From positions 4,836,001 through 4,900,000 of the forward strand of contig NZ_CP035319.1 in the NCBI RefSeq assembly GCF_004328705.1: 64,000 nucleotides of DNA, written 5' to 3'. Within the stretch, counting starts at the first letter, position 1, and every line of letters starts with the position of its first letter. This stretch comes from Rhodococcus sp. ABRD24. Lineage in GTDB: Bacteria > Actinomycetota > Actinomycetes > Mycobacteriales > Mycobacteriaceae. Below the pieces are notes generated by a model, which ran no database searches, was not told the DNA's origin, and worked only from the letters and a program-made list of their open reading frames with translations. Positions 26,141 to 34,911 of the stretch are shown in pieces. A program made the translations under genes and the position numbers.

Positions 26141-27512
26141 CGAGCTCCGCCAGCGCCGTGGGGAAGGCGTCGGCCAGATTCCACAGGTGTGGCGCGAGTT
26201 CCTTGCAGGACACCAAGCCCACGTCGAGTCGGCCCGCGAGGGACATCACCGTCACATTGAGGCCAGCGCCGTGGAAGACCGGGCCGAGCGGGTACATCTG
26301 CTTGATGCGCGCGCCCAGGAAGTACAGCGGAACCGGTGGGCCGGGGACATTCGAGACCACGAGGTTGTGCACCACGGGGTGACGCTCGGCCAGCTTCAAC
26401 TTGGCGTACACCCGCATCGCGTTGCCGAATGTGGCAGGCGCCGCGAACTGTGCCCAGTCCTGTAGGAGCGTTGCGCCCAGCGCCTCGTTGTGATGGTCCT
26501 TGTTGATGGCGTTGTGTTCGGAGATGAAGTGCAGCCGTTCGACCGGATCGGCGATATCGGTGCCGAGCTGGGTGAACATGACCGAGATCTGGTTCGTGCC
26601 AGGACGATCCGACTTGTCATGGACGGAAACCGGCACCGTGGCGACCAGCGAGCTGTCGGGGAGTTCGTTGCGGTCCTCGAGGTACTTGCGGAGTGCGCCG
26701 GCGCACATCGTGAGTACGACGTCGTTGACCTTGACCCCGAAGGCATTCTTGACGAGCTTGACGTCGTCGAGGTTGAGCTCGGTGTACGCGATGGTCCGGC
26801 GGCCGGTGATCGCTCCGTTGAAGGAGGTGCGCGGCGCGGAGAACGGTGTCGGCATCGCCTCACCCTTGCGGGCCCGGCCGATCCAGCGTGGCAGCAGCGT
26901 GACGCTGTCCGGAATCAGTTTCACCATCTTCATCGGTCGTGTTGCGAACGACAGCAGACCGTTGACGGCAATGTCGAGCGAGCTGGCCCGACCCGCGCCT
27001 TCGGGGAGCTGCTCGAAGTCGGGTCGCGGGGCGTCGGGCTCGACTCCGCACAGCTGCGACATGAGGTTGGAGCCCGTGACACCATCGACGTTGGCGTGGT
27101 GCATCTTCGACATCACCGCGACGGATCCGTCCTCGAGGCCCTCGATGACGAACATCTCCCAGAGTGGCCGCGTGCGGTCCATCGGCTGGCTGGCGATCGA
27201 GCTGCACAGTTCGGAGAGTTCGTCGCGGCCGCCGGGCGCGGGGACAGCGATCCGGTGGAAGTGGCGGTCGATGTCGAAGTCGGTGTCGTCGACCCACACT
27301 GGGTGGTCGAGGTTGAAGCGCGTGTCCTTGAGTCGACGTTTGAAGCTCGGCATCGACTTCACCCGAATGGCCAGCTCGTCGCGCAGCTTTGCGAAAGAAT
27401 AGCCACCCGGGATGGTGGACCCGTCGAGAATGATCAGGCCGCACACATGAAGCATCTGTGTCGGGGTTTCGAGGTACAGGAAGCTGGCGTCCATTCCACT
27501 GAGTCTCTCCAT
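26085..27512 (-). CDS. wax ester synthase / diacylglycerol acyltransferase (WS/DGAT)
   Basis: Transfers acyl groups from acyl-CoA to diacylglycerol or fatty alcohol, making storage triacylglycerol or wax esters at the membrane. The 475-residue protein opens with MERLSGMDASFLYLETPTQMLHV, the family start, has the catalytic HHANVDG motif (HHxxxDG, H138/H139/D143), and the C-terminal family blocks NLVVSNVPGPPVPLYFLGA and GLNVTVMS. ATG 27512 lies 7 nt after a TACCGT -10 (27525-27520), so it is probably leaderless, and a perfect KstR-type operator overlaps that promoter. Ends in a basic KKK tail. Confidence 0.93.
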   Translation of the reverse strand: MERLSGMDASFLYLETPTQMLHVCGLIILDGSTIPGGYSFAKLRDELAIRVKSMPSFKRRLKDTRFNLDHPVWVDDTDFDIDRHFHRIAVPAPGGRDELSELCSSIASQPMDRTRPLWEMFVIEGLEDGSVAVMSKMHHANVDGVTGSNLMSQLCGVEPDAPRPDFEQLPEGAGRASSLDIAVNGLLSFATRPMKMVKLIPDSVTLLPRWIGRARKGEAMPTPFSAPRTSFNGAITGRRTIAYTELNLDDVKLVKNAFGVKVNDVVLTMCAGALRKYLEDRNELPDSSLVATVPVSVHDKSDRPGTNQISVMFTQLGTDIADPVERLHFISEHNAINKDHHNEALGATLLQDWAQFAAPATFGNAMRVYAKLKLAERHPVVHNLVVSNVPGPPVPLYFLGARIKQMYPLGPVFHGAGLNVTVMSLAGRLDVGLVSCKELAPHLWNLADAFPTALAELVKAARAQARKKKQPAAQQ

Positions 27513-27519
27513 GCAGCTA

Positions 27520-27541
27520 ACGGTAGAACCTGTTCTATATT
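27520..27541. promoter_or_regulatory. divergent promoter with perfect KstR-type operator
   Basis: TAGAACCTGTTCTA at 27524-27537 fits TnnAACnnGTTnnA. Minus-strand -10 TACCGT (27525-27520) serves the WS/DGAT gene; plus-strand TATATT (27536-27541) could serve the lipase gene. One bound dimer would block both directions. Confidence 0.68.
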
Positions 27542-27581
27542 GCCGTGTGCGATGTGACAAACCTCATGGTTGAATACGTTC

Positions 27582-28859
27582 ATGAGGATCAGTAACAGGT
27601 TCCTGTTGAGGCAGTTGGTTACTGCCGGATTGACAGCGAATGCGCTGCGCCCACTGCCGGGTATGCCGGCATCGGTACCGACATTCGTCTCCGGCTGGCT
27701 GGCAACGGAGCTGGCACCGCAGTTGCTCGCGGCCACCGTTGTCGATGCCGCCGTCCATGTGGTGCGCCACGGCGTCCGGGACCGCGGCGATGTCGTCGGG
27801 CTGGCTGCGGCGGGCGTGTCGGTTGCCGGTCTGGGGGCCGTGATCGCGGCCGGTCGGGGGGCGCAGGGTGAGGTCGAGTCAGCGCTCGAGTCTGCTCTCG
27901 GACCGGACTTCCGATCCATCGGGGACGCGGCGCGTCCGATACCGCGGGTGCCGTGGCGTCAGCTTGCCTTCCCCTTCCGGATGCGTCGGCCAGATGTGGT
28001 CCGCGTGCGGGATCTCGACTACTCGCCGGGCGGCAGCCGATTCAAGATCGATATCTATCATCGTCGGGACATCCCCGCGAATGCGCCTGTCCTGCTGCAG
28101 ATCCACGGCGGAGGGTGGGTGATCGGAAGCAAGGATCACCAGGGAATCCCGCTGATGCTGGAGATGGCGTCGCGCGGTTGGGTGTGTGCGGCGATCAACT
28201 ATCCGTTGTCGCCGAAGGCTGTATGGCCGGCTCATCTGATTGCCATCAAGCGTGCCGTTGCTTGGCTGCGCGGCAATGTCGGGCGGTTCGGCGGCGATCC
28301 CGGATTCATTGCGGTGACCGGAGGTTCGGCCGGCGGGCACCTGGCGGCGATGCTGGCGCTGACGAGTGGCGACACGAGCCTGCAGCCCGGTTTCGAGGAC
28401 GCGGATACCTCGATCCAGGCGTGCGCGCCACACTATGGTGTGTACGACTTCGCGGGGGAGACGGGGATCAAAGCGACACGGCAGCGGGTCGAGTCAGGGC
28501 TGATGCCGATGGTGCTTGGGAAGAAGGCGCAGTTCCCGCAGGACTATCTCGCGGCGTCGCCGCGTGCGCACCTGCGCGAGGATGCGCCGCCGTTCTTCGT
28601 GGTGCACGGAACCAGCGACTCGTTCATTCCCGTTGCCGAGGCCCGCGAGTTCGTCGACCGGCTGCGTGAGGTGTCGGCGAATCCTGTGGCATACGCCGAG
28701 TTGCGGGGCGCCCAGCATGCATTCGATATTTTCCCGTCGATCCGGAGTTTCCGAGTGGCGCAGGGTGTTGCCGATTTCCTCGACTGGGCGCATGCCCGGC
28801 AGAAATCGGCTGTTGCTTCGGTGGATACCACTGGTGCAGCGACGGGCGTGGTCAGCTAG
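27582..28859 (+). CDS. membrane-anchored alpha/beta hydrolase fold-3 esterase (HSL type)
   Basis: Esterase/lipase of 425 residues. Two hydrophobic segments at about 33-60 and 71-91 anchor it, followed by a catalytic domain with the oxyanion HGGGW (175-179), nucleophile S249 in GGSAGG, Asp in VHGTSDSFIP and His in GAQHAFDIF. The hormone-sensitive-lipase family usually has GDSAGG, so GGSAGG is a mild variation. ATG 27582 is preferred; TTG 27570 is possible and no ribosome site is obvious. Shares the KstR-type operator with the divergent WS/DGAT gene, suggesting a paired store-and-release role for acyl lipids or processing of steroid esters. Confidence 0.82.
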   Translation: MRISNRFLLRQLVTAGLTANALRPLPGMPASVPTFVSGWLATELAPQLLAATVVDAAVHVVRHGVRDRGDVVGLAAAGVSVAGLGAVIAAGRGAQGEVESALESALGPDFRSIGDAARPIPRVPWRQLAFPFRMRRPDVVRVRDLDYSPGGSRFKIDIYHRRDIPANAPVLLQIHGGGWVIGSKDHQGIPLMLEMASRGWVCAAINYPLSPKAVWPAHLIAIKRAVAWLRGNVGRFGGDPGFIAVTGGSAGGHLAAMLALTSGDTSLQPGFEDADTSIQACAPHYGVYDFAGETGIKATRQRVESGLMPMVLGKKAQFPQDYLAASPRAHLREDAPPFFVVHGTSDSFIPVAEAREFVDRLREVSANPVAYAELRGAQHAFDIFPSIRSFRVAQGVADFLDWAHARQKSAVASVDTTGAATGVVS

Positions 28860-28862
28860 CTG

Positions 28863-30629
28863 TCAGAACGGTGGGGGTTCGTCGATATCGTCTGTGGTGT
28901 CGGCGTGAGTGCCGTTTCGGGGTAGGCGGTGTCTGCGTCGTGGGATGTGGGGGACGAGGGTGTCGGGGTCGAGGTCGGTCATCGCGACCCCGCCGGGCAG
29001 ACTGATCGTGGTGGTGCCGTAACTACTCGACCACACCACGATCCCACCGGCGAGCATCACCGCGGTGGTACGGCCCATCGTTTTCAGGTTGTGGTGGAAC
29101 TGGCACAGGCACTGCAGATTCGAGGTGATCGTCCACCCACCCGCGATCGGGTCACGGTGCGAGAACGGCACGATGTGGTCGAGTTGGCACCGGGCTGCGG
29201 GCATCGAGCAGCCCGGGAACCGGCACCGCCCGTCACGGGTCCGGACCATCCTCGCCGTCGACGCGTCCGGACGATAACTCAACGCCCCGCCCGGCGGGCG
29301 CGGTAGTCCGCCGTGCCCGTCCGGGAACTGCCCACCCCGCAACACCGGATCGGCGTCGAGCGCGCGCAGGACATCACCGATCGCGGTACCCGCCCCGACC
29401 GGCGGCAGCCCGGGCCGCGGTCGTCGCCGATCCCACCACGACGACGGGAACAACGGCTGCGGCAACCGGCCCGCACGATGCCGGGCACCCCGACCACGGA
29501 ACACCTGCAGCCCCGGCCGCCGCGGCAACCACCCGGACGGATCGTCCAGTTCGCTGCCACCAACGTCCAGCTCACCCGACCCGCCGACGCCGACGCCGAC
29601 GCCGGTCTCGGTGTCGGCGCCAGTGTCGGTGTCGGCGCCGGGGCCGGTGTCGGCGCCGGGGCCGGTGGGTGTCAGTCCCAGTTCCGTCGCCAGGTCGAGC
29701 AACTCCGTGAGCATCGCCTGCCACGTACCGTCCTCGGCCAGCATCCGCGCCAACCCCGGATCCACCGGACCATGACCCTCCAAGAATGCCGGTGACGCCG
29801 TCAACCCCAACAACGTCGCCACATCAACCGTGATCTGCACCAACGACTTCCGCCGCGACGGCATCGACACCCCACCCACCCTCGGACACCCCTCGGTCTC
29901 GCACGTGCACGCCAACCCGCCCTCCCCATGCAGCAACGCCACGAACGCATCCACCAGCAACGCCTGCCGCCCCCGCCGATCCTTACCGCACACCGTCTCA
30001 GCCATCTCACACACCAACTGCCACGCCGCCCGACCCTGTTCCGCCGACAACACCGCCGTGAACTCCGACAACGGCCCCACCGGACGCACCCGCACCCGGC
30101 ACTCCGCTTCCGCGACCTCCCGATCCGACGCCGCCTCCTGCGGACTCGCCCGCACGATCAACGCCCGAATCTCCCGCCCCAACGCCGCCGGCGCCAACCC
30201 CCGCGCCGCCGCCACGATCTCCGCCTCCAACAACGCCACCGTCTCCGCCGACAACCCCGTCGTCTCACAATGAATCCGCCACACCCGCGCATAATCGACA
30301 TCCCCCGCCAGGAACGCCGCCCGCGTCACCGGCAGACGTAACCGCAGATCCACCCCCAGATCACAGAAATGCGACGCCATCGTGTGCGAACACCCCAACC
30401 GCGTCGACACCTCCGCGATCGCCTCGTTACCGCAGTCACGCACATCCCCACCCCGCAACCGCACGTCCCGCTCGAGCGCCGACAACGTCAACTCACCCGC
30501 CAACAACACCTTCCGCGCCGCACACACGTTCTCCACCCGCGCCAACACAGACAACTCCACGAACCGCGCCGCGTCCCCCACGACCGCATCCGCCAGCGCC
30601 GCACCGACCCCACCCCCGATATCGAACAT
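28863..30629 (-). CDS. 13E12-family protein: DUF222 with C-terminal HNH nuclease
   Basis: Member of the multicopy 13E12/REP13E12 family of mycobacteria and rhodococci. DUF222 occupies about the first 300 residues. The HNH domain lies at about 480-540 (RTRDGRCRFPGCSMPAARCQLDHIVPFSHR ... NLQCLCQFHHNLKTMGR, given as two blocks), with the catalytic H-H pair and four zinc cysteines. Between them is a Gly/Asp/Thr/Val stretch coded by tandem DNA repeats. ATG 30629 is a conservative start; TTG 30659 and GTG 30653 are open. Upstream is a GTTTGTC direct repeat (30655-30671). Role unproven; a nuclease of mobile origin is likely. It is intact. Confidence 0.85.
   Translation of the reverse strand: MFDIGGGVGAALADAVVGDAARFVELSVLARVENVCAARKVLLAGELTLSALERDVRLRGGDVRDCGNEAIAEVSTRLGCSHTMASHFCDLGVDLRLRLPVTRAAFLAGDVDYARVWRIHCETTGLSAETVALLEAEIVAAARGLAPAALGREIRALIVRASPQEAASDREVAEAECRVRVRPVGPLSEFTAVLSAEQGRAAWQLVCEMAETVCGKDRRGRQALLVDAFVALLHGEGGLACTCETEGCPRVGGVSMPSRRKSLVQITVDVATLLGLTASPAFLEGHGPVDPGLARMLAEDGTWQAMLTELLDLATELGLTPTGPGADTGPGADTDTGADTETGVGVGVGGSGELDVGGSELDDPSGWLPRRPGLQVFRGRGARHRAGRLPQPLFPSSWWDRRRPRPGLPPVGAGTAIGDVLRALDADPVLRGGQFPDGHGGLPRPPGGALSYRPDASTARMVRTRDGRCRFPGCSMPAARCQLDHIVPFSHRDPIAGGWTITSNLQCLCQFHHNLKTMGRTTAVMLAGGIVVWSSSYGTTTISLPGGVAMTDLDPDTLVPHIPRRRHRLPRNGTHADTTDDIDEPPPF
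29583..29663. repeat. GC-rich tandem repeats inside the 13E12 gene
   Basis: GCCGAC hexamers from 29583 and three 18-bp units at 29610-29627, 29628-29645 and 29646-29663. The last two are identical (GGTGTCGGCGCCGGGGCC) and the first differs at three positions. All keep the reading frame and code for a Gly/Ala/Asp/Thr/Pro linker between DUF222 and HNH. Length probably varies between strains. Confidence 0.8.
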
Positions 30630-30874
30630 AGTTTCGATTTGTTCGAACCCCACCGACAAACACGGACAAACACAGAAGGAATCGAGAGCGAACAGGCGCG
30701 CGGAAGATCAGCGCATCGCTCGTTGTGTTCGCTGCCGACAGCGAAGGACCATTGCCGGAGCGCCCGGTATCCGCAATGCCCGCATGACCGTTCGGCCGGG
30801 GCGCCGCCGTCTCACGGCATCTGCCGAATCGCGGGAGGGCATCTCTGCCGCCGGTTCGCTCTGGGATCTGCGGA

Positions 30875-31474
30875 CTACGTGAAGTTCCGGGGCCCGCGGC
30901 CGAGACTCGCGATCCCGGCGGGGGGCAATCCGGCGGCGTAGGCCAGGACCTCGCAGAAGGCTTCGACGTGCGAGCCGAGCGCGGTGGACGTCGCTGTCCA
31001 CGAGGCCCGTAACTCGAGTTGGTGGGCGTGTGGCGGCCCGGCGATGTCGCCGTATCGCACCGAGCTGGTGGCTGTGACGGTGCCACCCAGAGCCACGATC
31101 TCCTCGCAACGGGCCTCGAGGGAGTCGACGAGCCAGCTCCAGGCGACCTCAGGCAGCAGCGGATCGGCGGCGAGCGCGGCATCGAGGTCGGCCTGGATGT
31201 ATGCGACCAGACGCATGGTGCCGTTCCAGGCTTCGTCCCCATCCGGGTCGTAGAGCAGGATGAGACGACCGAATGCGTCGCCCTCGGACTGCCCTGCGAC
31301 ATCGCCGCTCTCGGAGTGCCGCACCTCCGCCCCGATGGCGTAGCTGTAGGGCGCGAGCCGCTGCGGCGGACGGATCGGACCGATCTCGATTTCCGGGTGA
31401 ACCTCGGCCGAGTTCATCGCGTCGATTGCGGCGCGGAACTGGGCGGGTTCGCTGGGTAATCCCGGGGTCGTCAC
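30875..31474 (-). CDS. DUF3000 family protein
   Basis: Conserved actinobacterial protein of 199 residues (Rv2680 relative), unknown function. Family landmarks are [54 protein letters not shown] and [10 protein letters not shown]. No membrane segment. GTG 31474 is supported by a TAACGT -10 (31488-31483) ending 8 nt upstream, a leaderless arrangement. Divergent from hemE, as in mycobacteria, but its usual downstream neighbour ribonuclease D has been displaced. Confidence 0.88.
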   Translation of the reverse strand: MTTPGLPSEPAQFRAAIDAMNSAEVHPEIEIGPIRPPQRLAPYSYAIGAEVRHSESGDVAGQSEGDAFGRLILLYDPDGDEAWNGTMRLVAYIQADLDAALAADPLLPEVAWSWLVDSLEARCEEIVALGGTVTATSSVRYGDIAGPPHAHQLELRASWTATSTALGSHVEAFCEVLAYAAGLPPAGIASLGRGPRNFT

Positions 31475-31482
31475 ACCAGCGG

Positions 31483-31488
31483 ACGTTA
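31483..31488 (-). promoter_or_regulatory. -10 element of DUF3000, leaderless
   Basis: Minus-strand TAACGT fits TANNNT and ends 8 nt before the GTG at 31474. No -35 match is obvious. Confidence 0.5.
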
Positions 31489-31562
31489 GACGCCTCACCT
31501 GGGAGCGCGTCGGAGGCGCGCCGATTCCGCGCGGGCGCCGAGCCATGGCAGCATGGACCCCG

Positions 31563-32660
31563 ATGAGCGGCTTGGAAGATACGAATGCAGGTATGACCGG
31601 GCGTGCCGAGTACCCGTCTCGACGGGTACTGGGTGACGCACCGTTGTTGGCGGCGGCTACCGGCCGTCCGGTGACGCATCGACCCGTGTGGTTCATGCGT
31701 CAGGCCGGACGCTCGTTGCCGGAGTACCGGGAGATCCGGGCCGGAATCGGGATGCTCGAGTCCTGCTTCGACCCGGAGCTGGTCTGTGAGATCACCATGC
31801 AGCCGGTGCGCCGGCACAAGGTGGACGCAGCGATCCTGTTCTCCGACATCGTGGTTCCGTTGAAGGCAGCGGGCATCGACCTCGACATCGTGGCCGGTGT
31901 CGGTCCGGTGGTGGCGAACCCGGTGCGGTCGGTTGCCGATGTCGTGGCGCTGCCCCGGCTGGTCCCGGAGGAGGTAGGCGCGGTCACGCAGGCGGTCCGG
32001 CTGCTCACCGAGGAGTTGGGCTCCACCCCGCTGATCGGTTTCGCCGGCGCGCCCTTCACGCTCGCCTCGTACCTCGTCGAGGGCGGCCCGAGTCGCAATC
32101 ACGAGCGCACCAAGGCGCTCATGCACGCCGACCCCAAGACATGGCATTTGCTGCTCGGCACCATCGCAGACACCACCATCGCGTTCCTACAGGCACAGCT
32201 GCACGCCGGGGTCGACGCGATCCAGTTGTTCGATTCGTGGGCCGGTGCGCTATCGCTCGCCGAGTACCGCGAGTTCGTCCTGCCGCACTCGGAGCGGGTG
32301 TTCGCCGAGGTCGAGTCCGCACACGTTCCGCGCATCCACTTCGGTGTCGGCACCGGTGAGCTACTCGGCGCGATGGGTGAGGCCGGCGCTGACGTGGTCG
32401 GCGTCGACTGGCGCATTCCACTCGATGTGGCCGCGCGCCGGGTCGGTCCGGGGAAGGCGCTGCAGGGCAACCTCGATCCCGCCGTGCTGTTCGCGGGCTG
32501 GCCGGCGATCGAAAAGCAGGTGCGCCGCATTGCCGCGGAGGCCGACGCCGCACTGGCTGCGGGCGCGACCGGTCATATCTTCAATCTCGGACACGGCGTG
32601 CTGCCGGACACCGATCCGAGTGTGCTCACCGATGTCGTGGAGCTGGTGCATTCGTTGTGA
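31563..32660 (+). CDS. hemE: uroporphyrinogen III decarboxylase
   Basis: Removes four carboxyl groups from uroporphyrinogen III to give coproporphyrinogen III. The substrate loop [28 protein letters not shown] with the catalytic aspartate, [26 protein letters not shown] and [16 protein letters not shown] are all present. Length 365 from ATG 31563; ATG 31593, preceded by AGG, would give a length nearer the mycobacterial 357 and is possible. Stop overlaps the start of the next gene (GTGA), so the three haem genes form one unit. Confidence 0.95.
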   Translation: MSGLEDTNAGMTGRAEYPSRRVLGDAPLLAAATGRPVTHRPVWFMRQAGRSLPEYREIRAGIGMLESCFDPELVCEITMQPVRRHKVDAAILFSDIVVPLKAAGIDLDIVAGVGPVVANPVRSVADVVALPRLVPEEVGAVTQAVRLLTEELGSTPLIGFAGAPFTLASYLVEGGPSRNHERTKALMHADPKTWHLLLGTIADTTIAFLQAQLHAGVDAIQLFDSWAGALSLAEYREFVLPHSERVFAEVESAHVPRIHFGVGTGELLGAMGEAGADVVGVDWRIPLDVAARRVGPGKALQGNLDPAVLFAGWPAIEKQVRRIAAEADAALAAGATGHIFNLGHGVLPDTDPSVLTDVVELVHSL

Positions 32661-34021
32661 CCGGTCGGCGGGTCTCGGTAGCGGTCGTCGGTGGCGGCGT
32701 CACCGGCCTGGTTGCGGCGTACCGTCTGCGTCAGCAGCTCGGTGACGACGCCCGGATCACCGTCGTCGAGGCGGGGTCGCGGACCGGCGGCAAGCTGCGG
32801 ACCGTGGACCTCGCCGGTGCACCGGTCGACGTGGGTGCCGAGGCGTTCATCGCCCGGCGGCCCGAGGTCGCCGACCTGATCGTCGAACTCGGGCTAGGCG
32901 ATCAGCTGGTGCATCCGGCGGGGAAGCAGCCGCTCATCTGGTCGGATGGCTCACTCCATCCGCTGCCGGCACGGACGCTGATGGGCATCCCGTCGGATCC
33001 GCGGTCCGTGGCCGGGCTGGTCGACGATCGGACCCTCGCACGCATCGCCGGCGAACCCGAGATCCCGCTGCAGTGGGACCGGGCGTCCGACATCGACGTC
33101 GCGACCCTCGTCGGGTCCCGTTTCGGCGAGCAGGTGGTGCGGCGTTCGGTCGATCCTCTGCTCGGCGGCGTGTATTCGGGCCTGTCCGACTCGATCGGTG
33201 TCCGGGCCGCCCTGCCGTCGCTCGCGGCGGCTCTGGATGCCGGTGCGGCGAGTCTCACCGAGGCCGTCATGAAGGCGTTGCCGACGCCCACTCCGGGCCC
33301 CGTGTTCGGGACCCTGCGTGACGGCTACGGCGTCCTGCTCGACGCGCTGCGCAGGGCGGCCCGTGCCGACACGGTTCTCGAGGCGACGGCGACGGGGCTG
33401 CGCCGCGAGGGTGCGGGCTGGTGGCTCGATCCGGTCGGCGCGCTCGACGGCGCCCTGCTCGCCCTGCCCGCGCCGGACATGGTGCACCTCGTGGCGGAGG
33501 TAGCTCCGGAGCTCGCCGCCGCTGCTCGCGATATCGAACTGGCGTCATCGGCGGTCGTCGCGATGGCGCTGCCGACCGACGCCGGGGTCCCGGACAACTC
33601 AGGCATCCTGGTCGCGACGGGAGAGTCGTTGGGCGCGAAGGCGTTCACGCTGTCGAGCCGCAAGTGGCCGCACCTGGCCGAGCGGAACGTCACGCTGGTG
33701 CGGGCGTCGTACGGGCGGTACCGGGATGCGGCCGTCGTGGACCGCACTGACGAACAGCTGATCCAGATGGCCCGCGCCGACCTCGCGACGGTGGCGGGCG
33801 TGTCGACCGAACCGGTGGACGCGTTCGTCCAGCGCTGGCGCGGCGGCCTGCCGCAGTACGCTCCCGGTCACCTGGACCGGGTCGGCGCGATCGAGGGCGC
33901 GGCATCGGGCATCGTCGGGCTCGAGGTCGCGGGCGCCTACCTGCGCGGAGTCGGCGTCCCGGCGTGCGTGGCGTCCGCGACGATGGCGGCGACACGGCTC
34001 GCGGCGCAAGTGGCAGGATGA
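32657..34021 (+). CDS. cgoX: coproporphyrinogen III oxidase (CgoX, HemY/HemG type)
   Basis: FAD-dependent oxidase converting coproporphyrinogen III to coproporphyrin III. The dinucleotide-binding loop is [15 protein letters not shown] (10-24), then [13 protein letters not shown] and a C-terminal FAD motif near [20 protein letters not shown]. Length 454. Often labelled protoporphyrinogen oxidase, but the adjacent HemQ fixes it in the coproporphyrin-dependent branch known for actinobacteria. Starts inside the hemE stop and its TGA overlaps the hemQ ATG. Confidence 0.93.
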   Translation: MTGRRVSVAVVGGGVTGLVAAYRLRQQLGDDARITVVEAGSRTGGKLRTVDLAGAPVDVGAEAFIARRPEVADLIVELGLGDQLVHPAGKQPLIWSDGSLHPLPARTLMGIPSDPRSVAGLVDDRTLARIAGEPEIPLQWDRASDIDVATLVGSRFGEQVVRRSVDPLLGGVYSGLSDSIGVRAALPSLAAALDAGAASLTEAVMKALPTPTPGPVFGTLRDGYGVLLDALRRAARADTVLEATATGLRREGAGWWLDPVGALDGALLALPAPDMVHLVAEVAPELAAAARDIELASSAVVAMALPTDAGVPDNSGILVATGESLGAKAFTLSSRKWPHLAERNVTLVRASYGRYRDAAVVDRTDEQLIQMARADLATVAGVSTEPVDAFVQRWRGGLPQYAPGHLDRVGAIEGAASGIVGLEVAGAYLRGVGVPACVASATMAATRLAAQVAG

Positions 34022-34722
34022 GCGGCATGGCACGCCTCGATTTCGACAAGCTCAATTCCACCCTCCGCTACGCGATGTTCTCCGTCTTCCAGGTGCAGCC
34101 CGGCGTCCTCGGTGACGACCGTGCCGCGGCCGTGAAGCAGGCACAGGCGTTCTTCGATTCGTTCGAGGACACCGATGTCGTCGTGCGCGGCATCTACGAC
34201 GTCGCAGGCGTCCGCGCCGATGCCGACTTCATGATCTGGACGCACGCGGAGCGCCTCGAGGATCTGCAGAAGCTGTACCAGGACTTCCGCCGCACCACCG
34301 ACCTCGGTCAGGTCAGCGACCCGGTGTGGTCGAATGTCGCGCTGCACCGTCCCGCCGAGTTCAACAAGAGCCACGTTCCGGCGTTCATCGCCGGTGAGGA
34401 TCCGGGCGACTACATCTGTGTGTACCCGTTCGTCCGCTCCTACGAGTGGTATCTGCTGCCCGATGCCGACCGCCGCAAGATGCTCGCCGATCACGGCATG
34501 GCCGGCCGCACCTACCCCGACGTCCGCGCCAACACGATCCCGGCGTTCGCGCTCGGCGACTACGAGTGGATCCTCGCGTTCGAGGCTCCCGAACTCGACC
34601 GCATCGTCGACCTGATGCGCGACCTGCGCGCCACCGAGGCCCGCATGCACGTGCGCGAGGAGACGCCGTTCTTCACCGGTCCGCGAGTGAGCGTCGAGCA
34701 GCTCGTCAACTCCCTGCCCTGA
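34018..34722 (+). CDS. hemQ: coproheme decarboxylase (HemQ/ChdC)
   Basis: Decarboxylates iron-coproporphyrin III to haem b, final step of the actinobacterial pathway; chlorite-dismutase fold. The 234-residue protein has the proximal haem ligand H159 in [16 protein letters not shown] and the catalytic tyrosine Y136 in [14 protein letters not shown]. Starts at ATG 34018 within the previous stop, or at ATG 34027. A strong terminator follows. The ferrochelatase gene needed between CgoX and HemQ is not in the window. Confidence 0.94.
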   Translation: MSGMARLDFDKLNSTLRYAMFSVFQVQPGVLGDDRAAAVKQAQAFFDSFEDTDVVVRGIYDVAGVRADADFMIWTHAERLEDLQKLYQDFRRTTDLGQVSDPVWSNVALHRPAEFNKSHVPAFIAGEDPGDYICVYPFVRSYEWYLLPDADRRKMLADHGMAGRTYPDVRANTIPAFALGDYEWILAFEAPELDRIVDLMRDLRATEARMHVREETPFFTGPRVSVEQLVNSLP

Positions 34723-34746
34723 TCTGACCTGACCCGATGTGACCGC

Positions 34747-34771
34747 ACCCCGCACCTGACAGGTGCGGGGT
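34747..34771 (+). terminator. intrinsic terminator after hemQ
   Basis: ACCCCGCACCT (34747-34757), loop GAC, AGGTGCGGGGT (34761-34771): perfect 11-bp stem, followed by GTTTCC. It ends the hemE-cgoX-hemQ operon. Confidence 0.85.
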
Positions 34772-34911
34772 GTTTCCTGCGTACCTCGGCGTGGGGCGGC
34801 GGGTCGGTTCTCGTATCCTGAGCGCATCAGCGGGCCCACGAGAGGGGCATGCGATGTGGATGGAACAGGCGTCTTCGTGGTGCCCTGAGCCCCGCTGGCA
34901 GACTGAGGACC

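Noticed and set aside
28863..30629. 13E12 gene as part of an active insertion element
   Set aside because: No terminal inverted repeats, target duplication or transposase were found at its borders.
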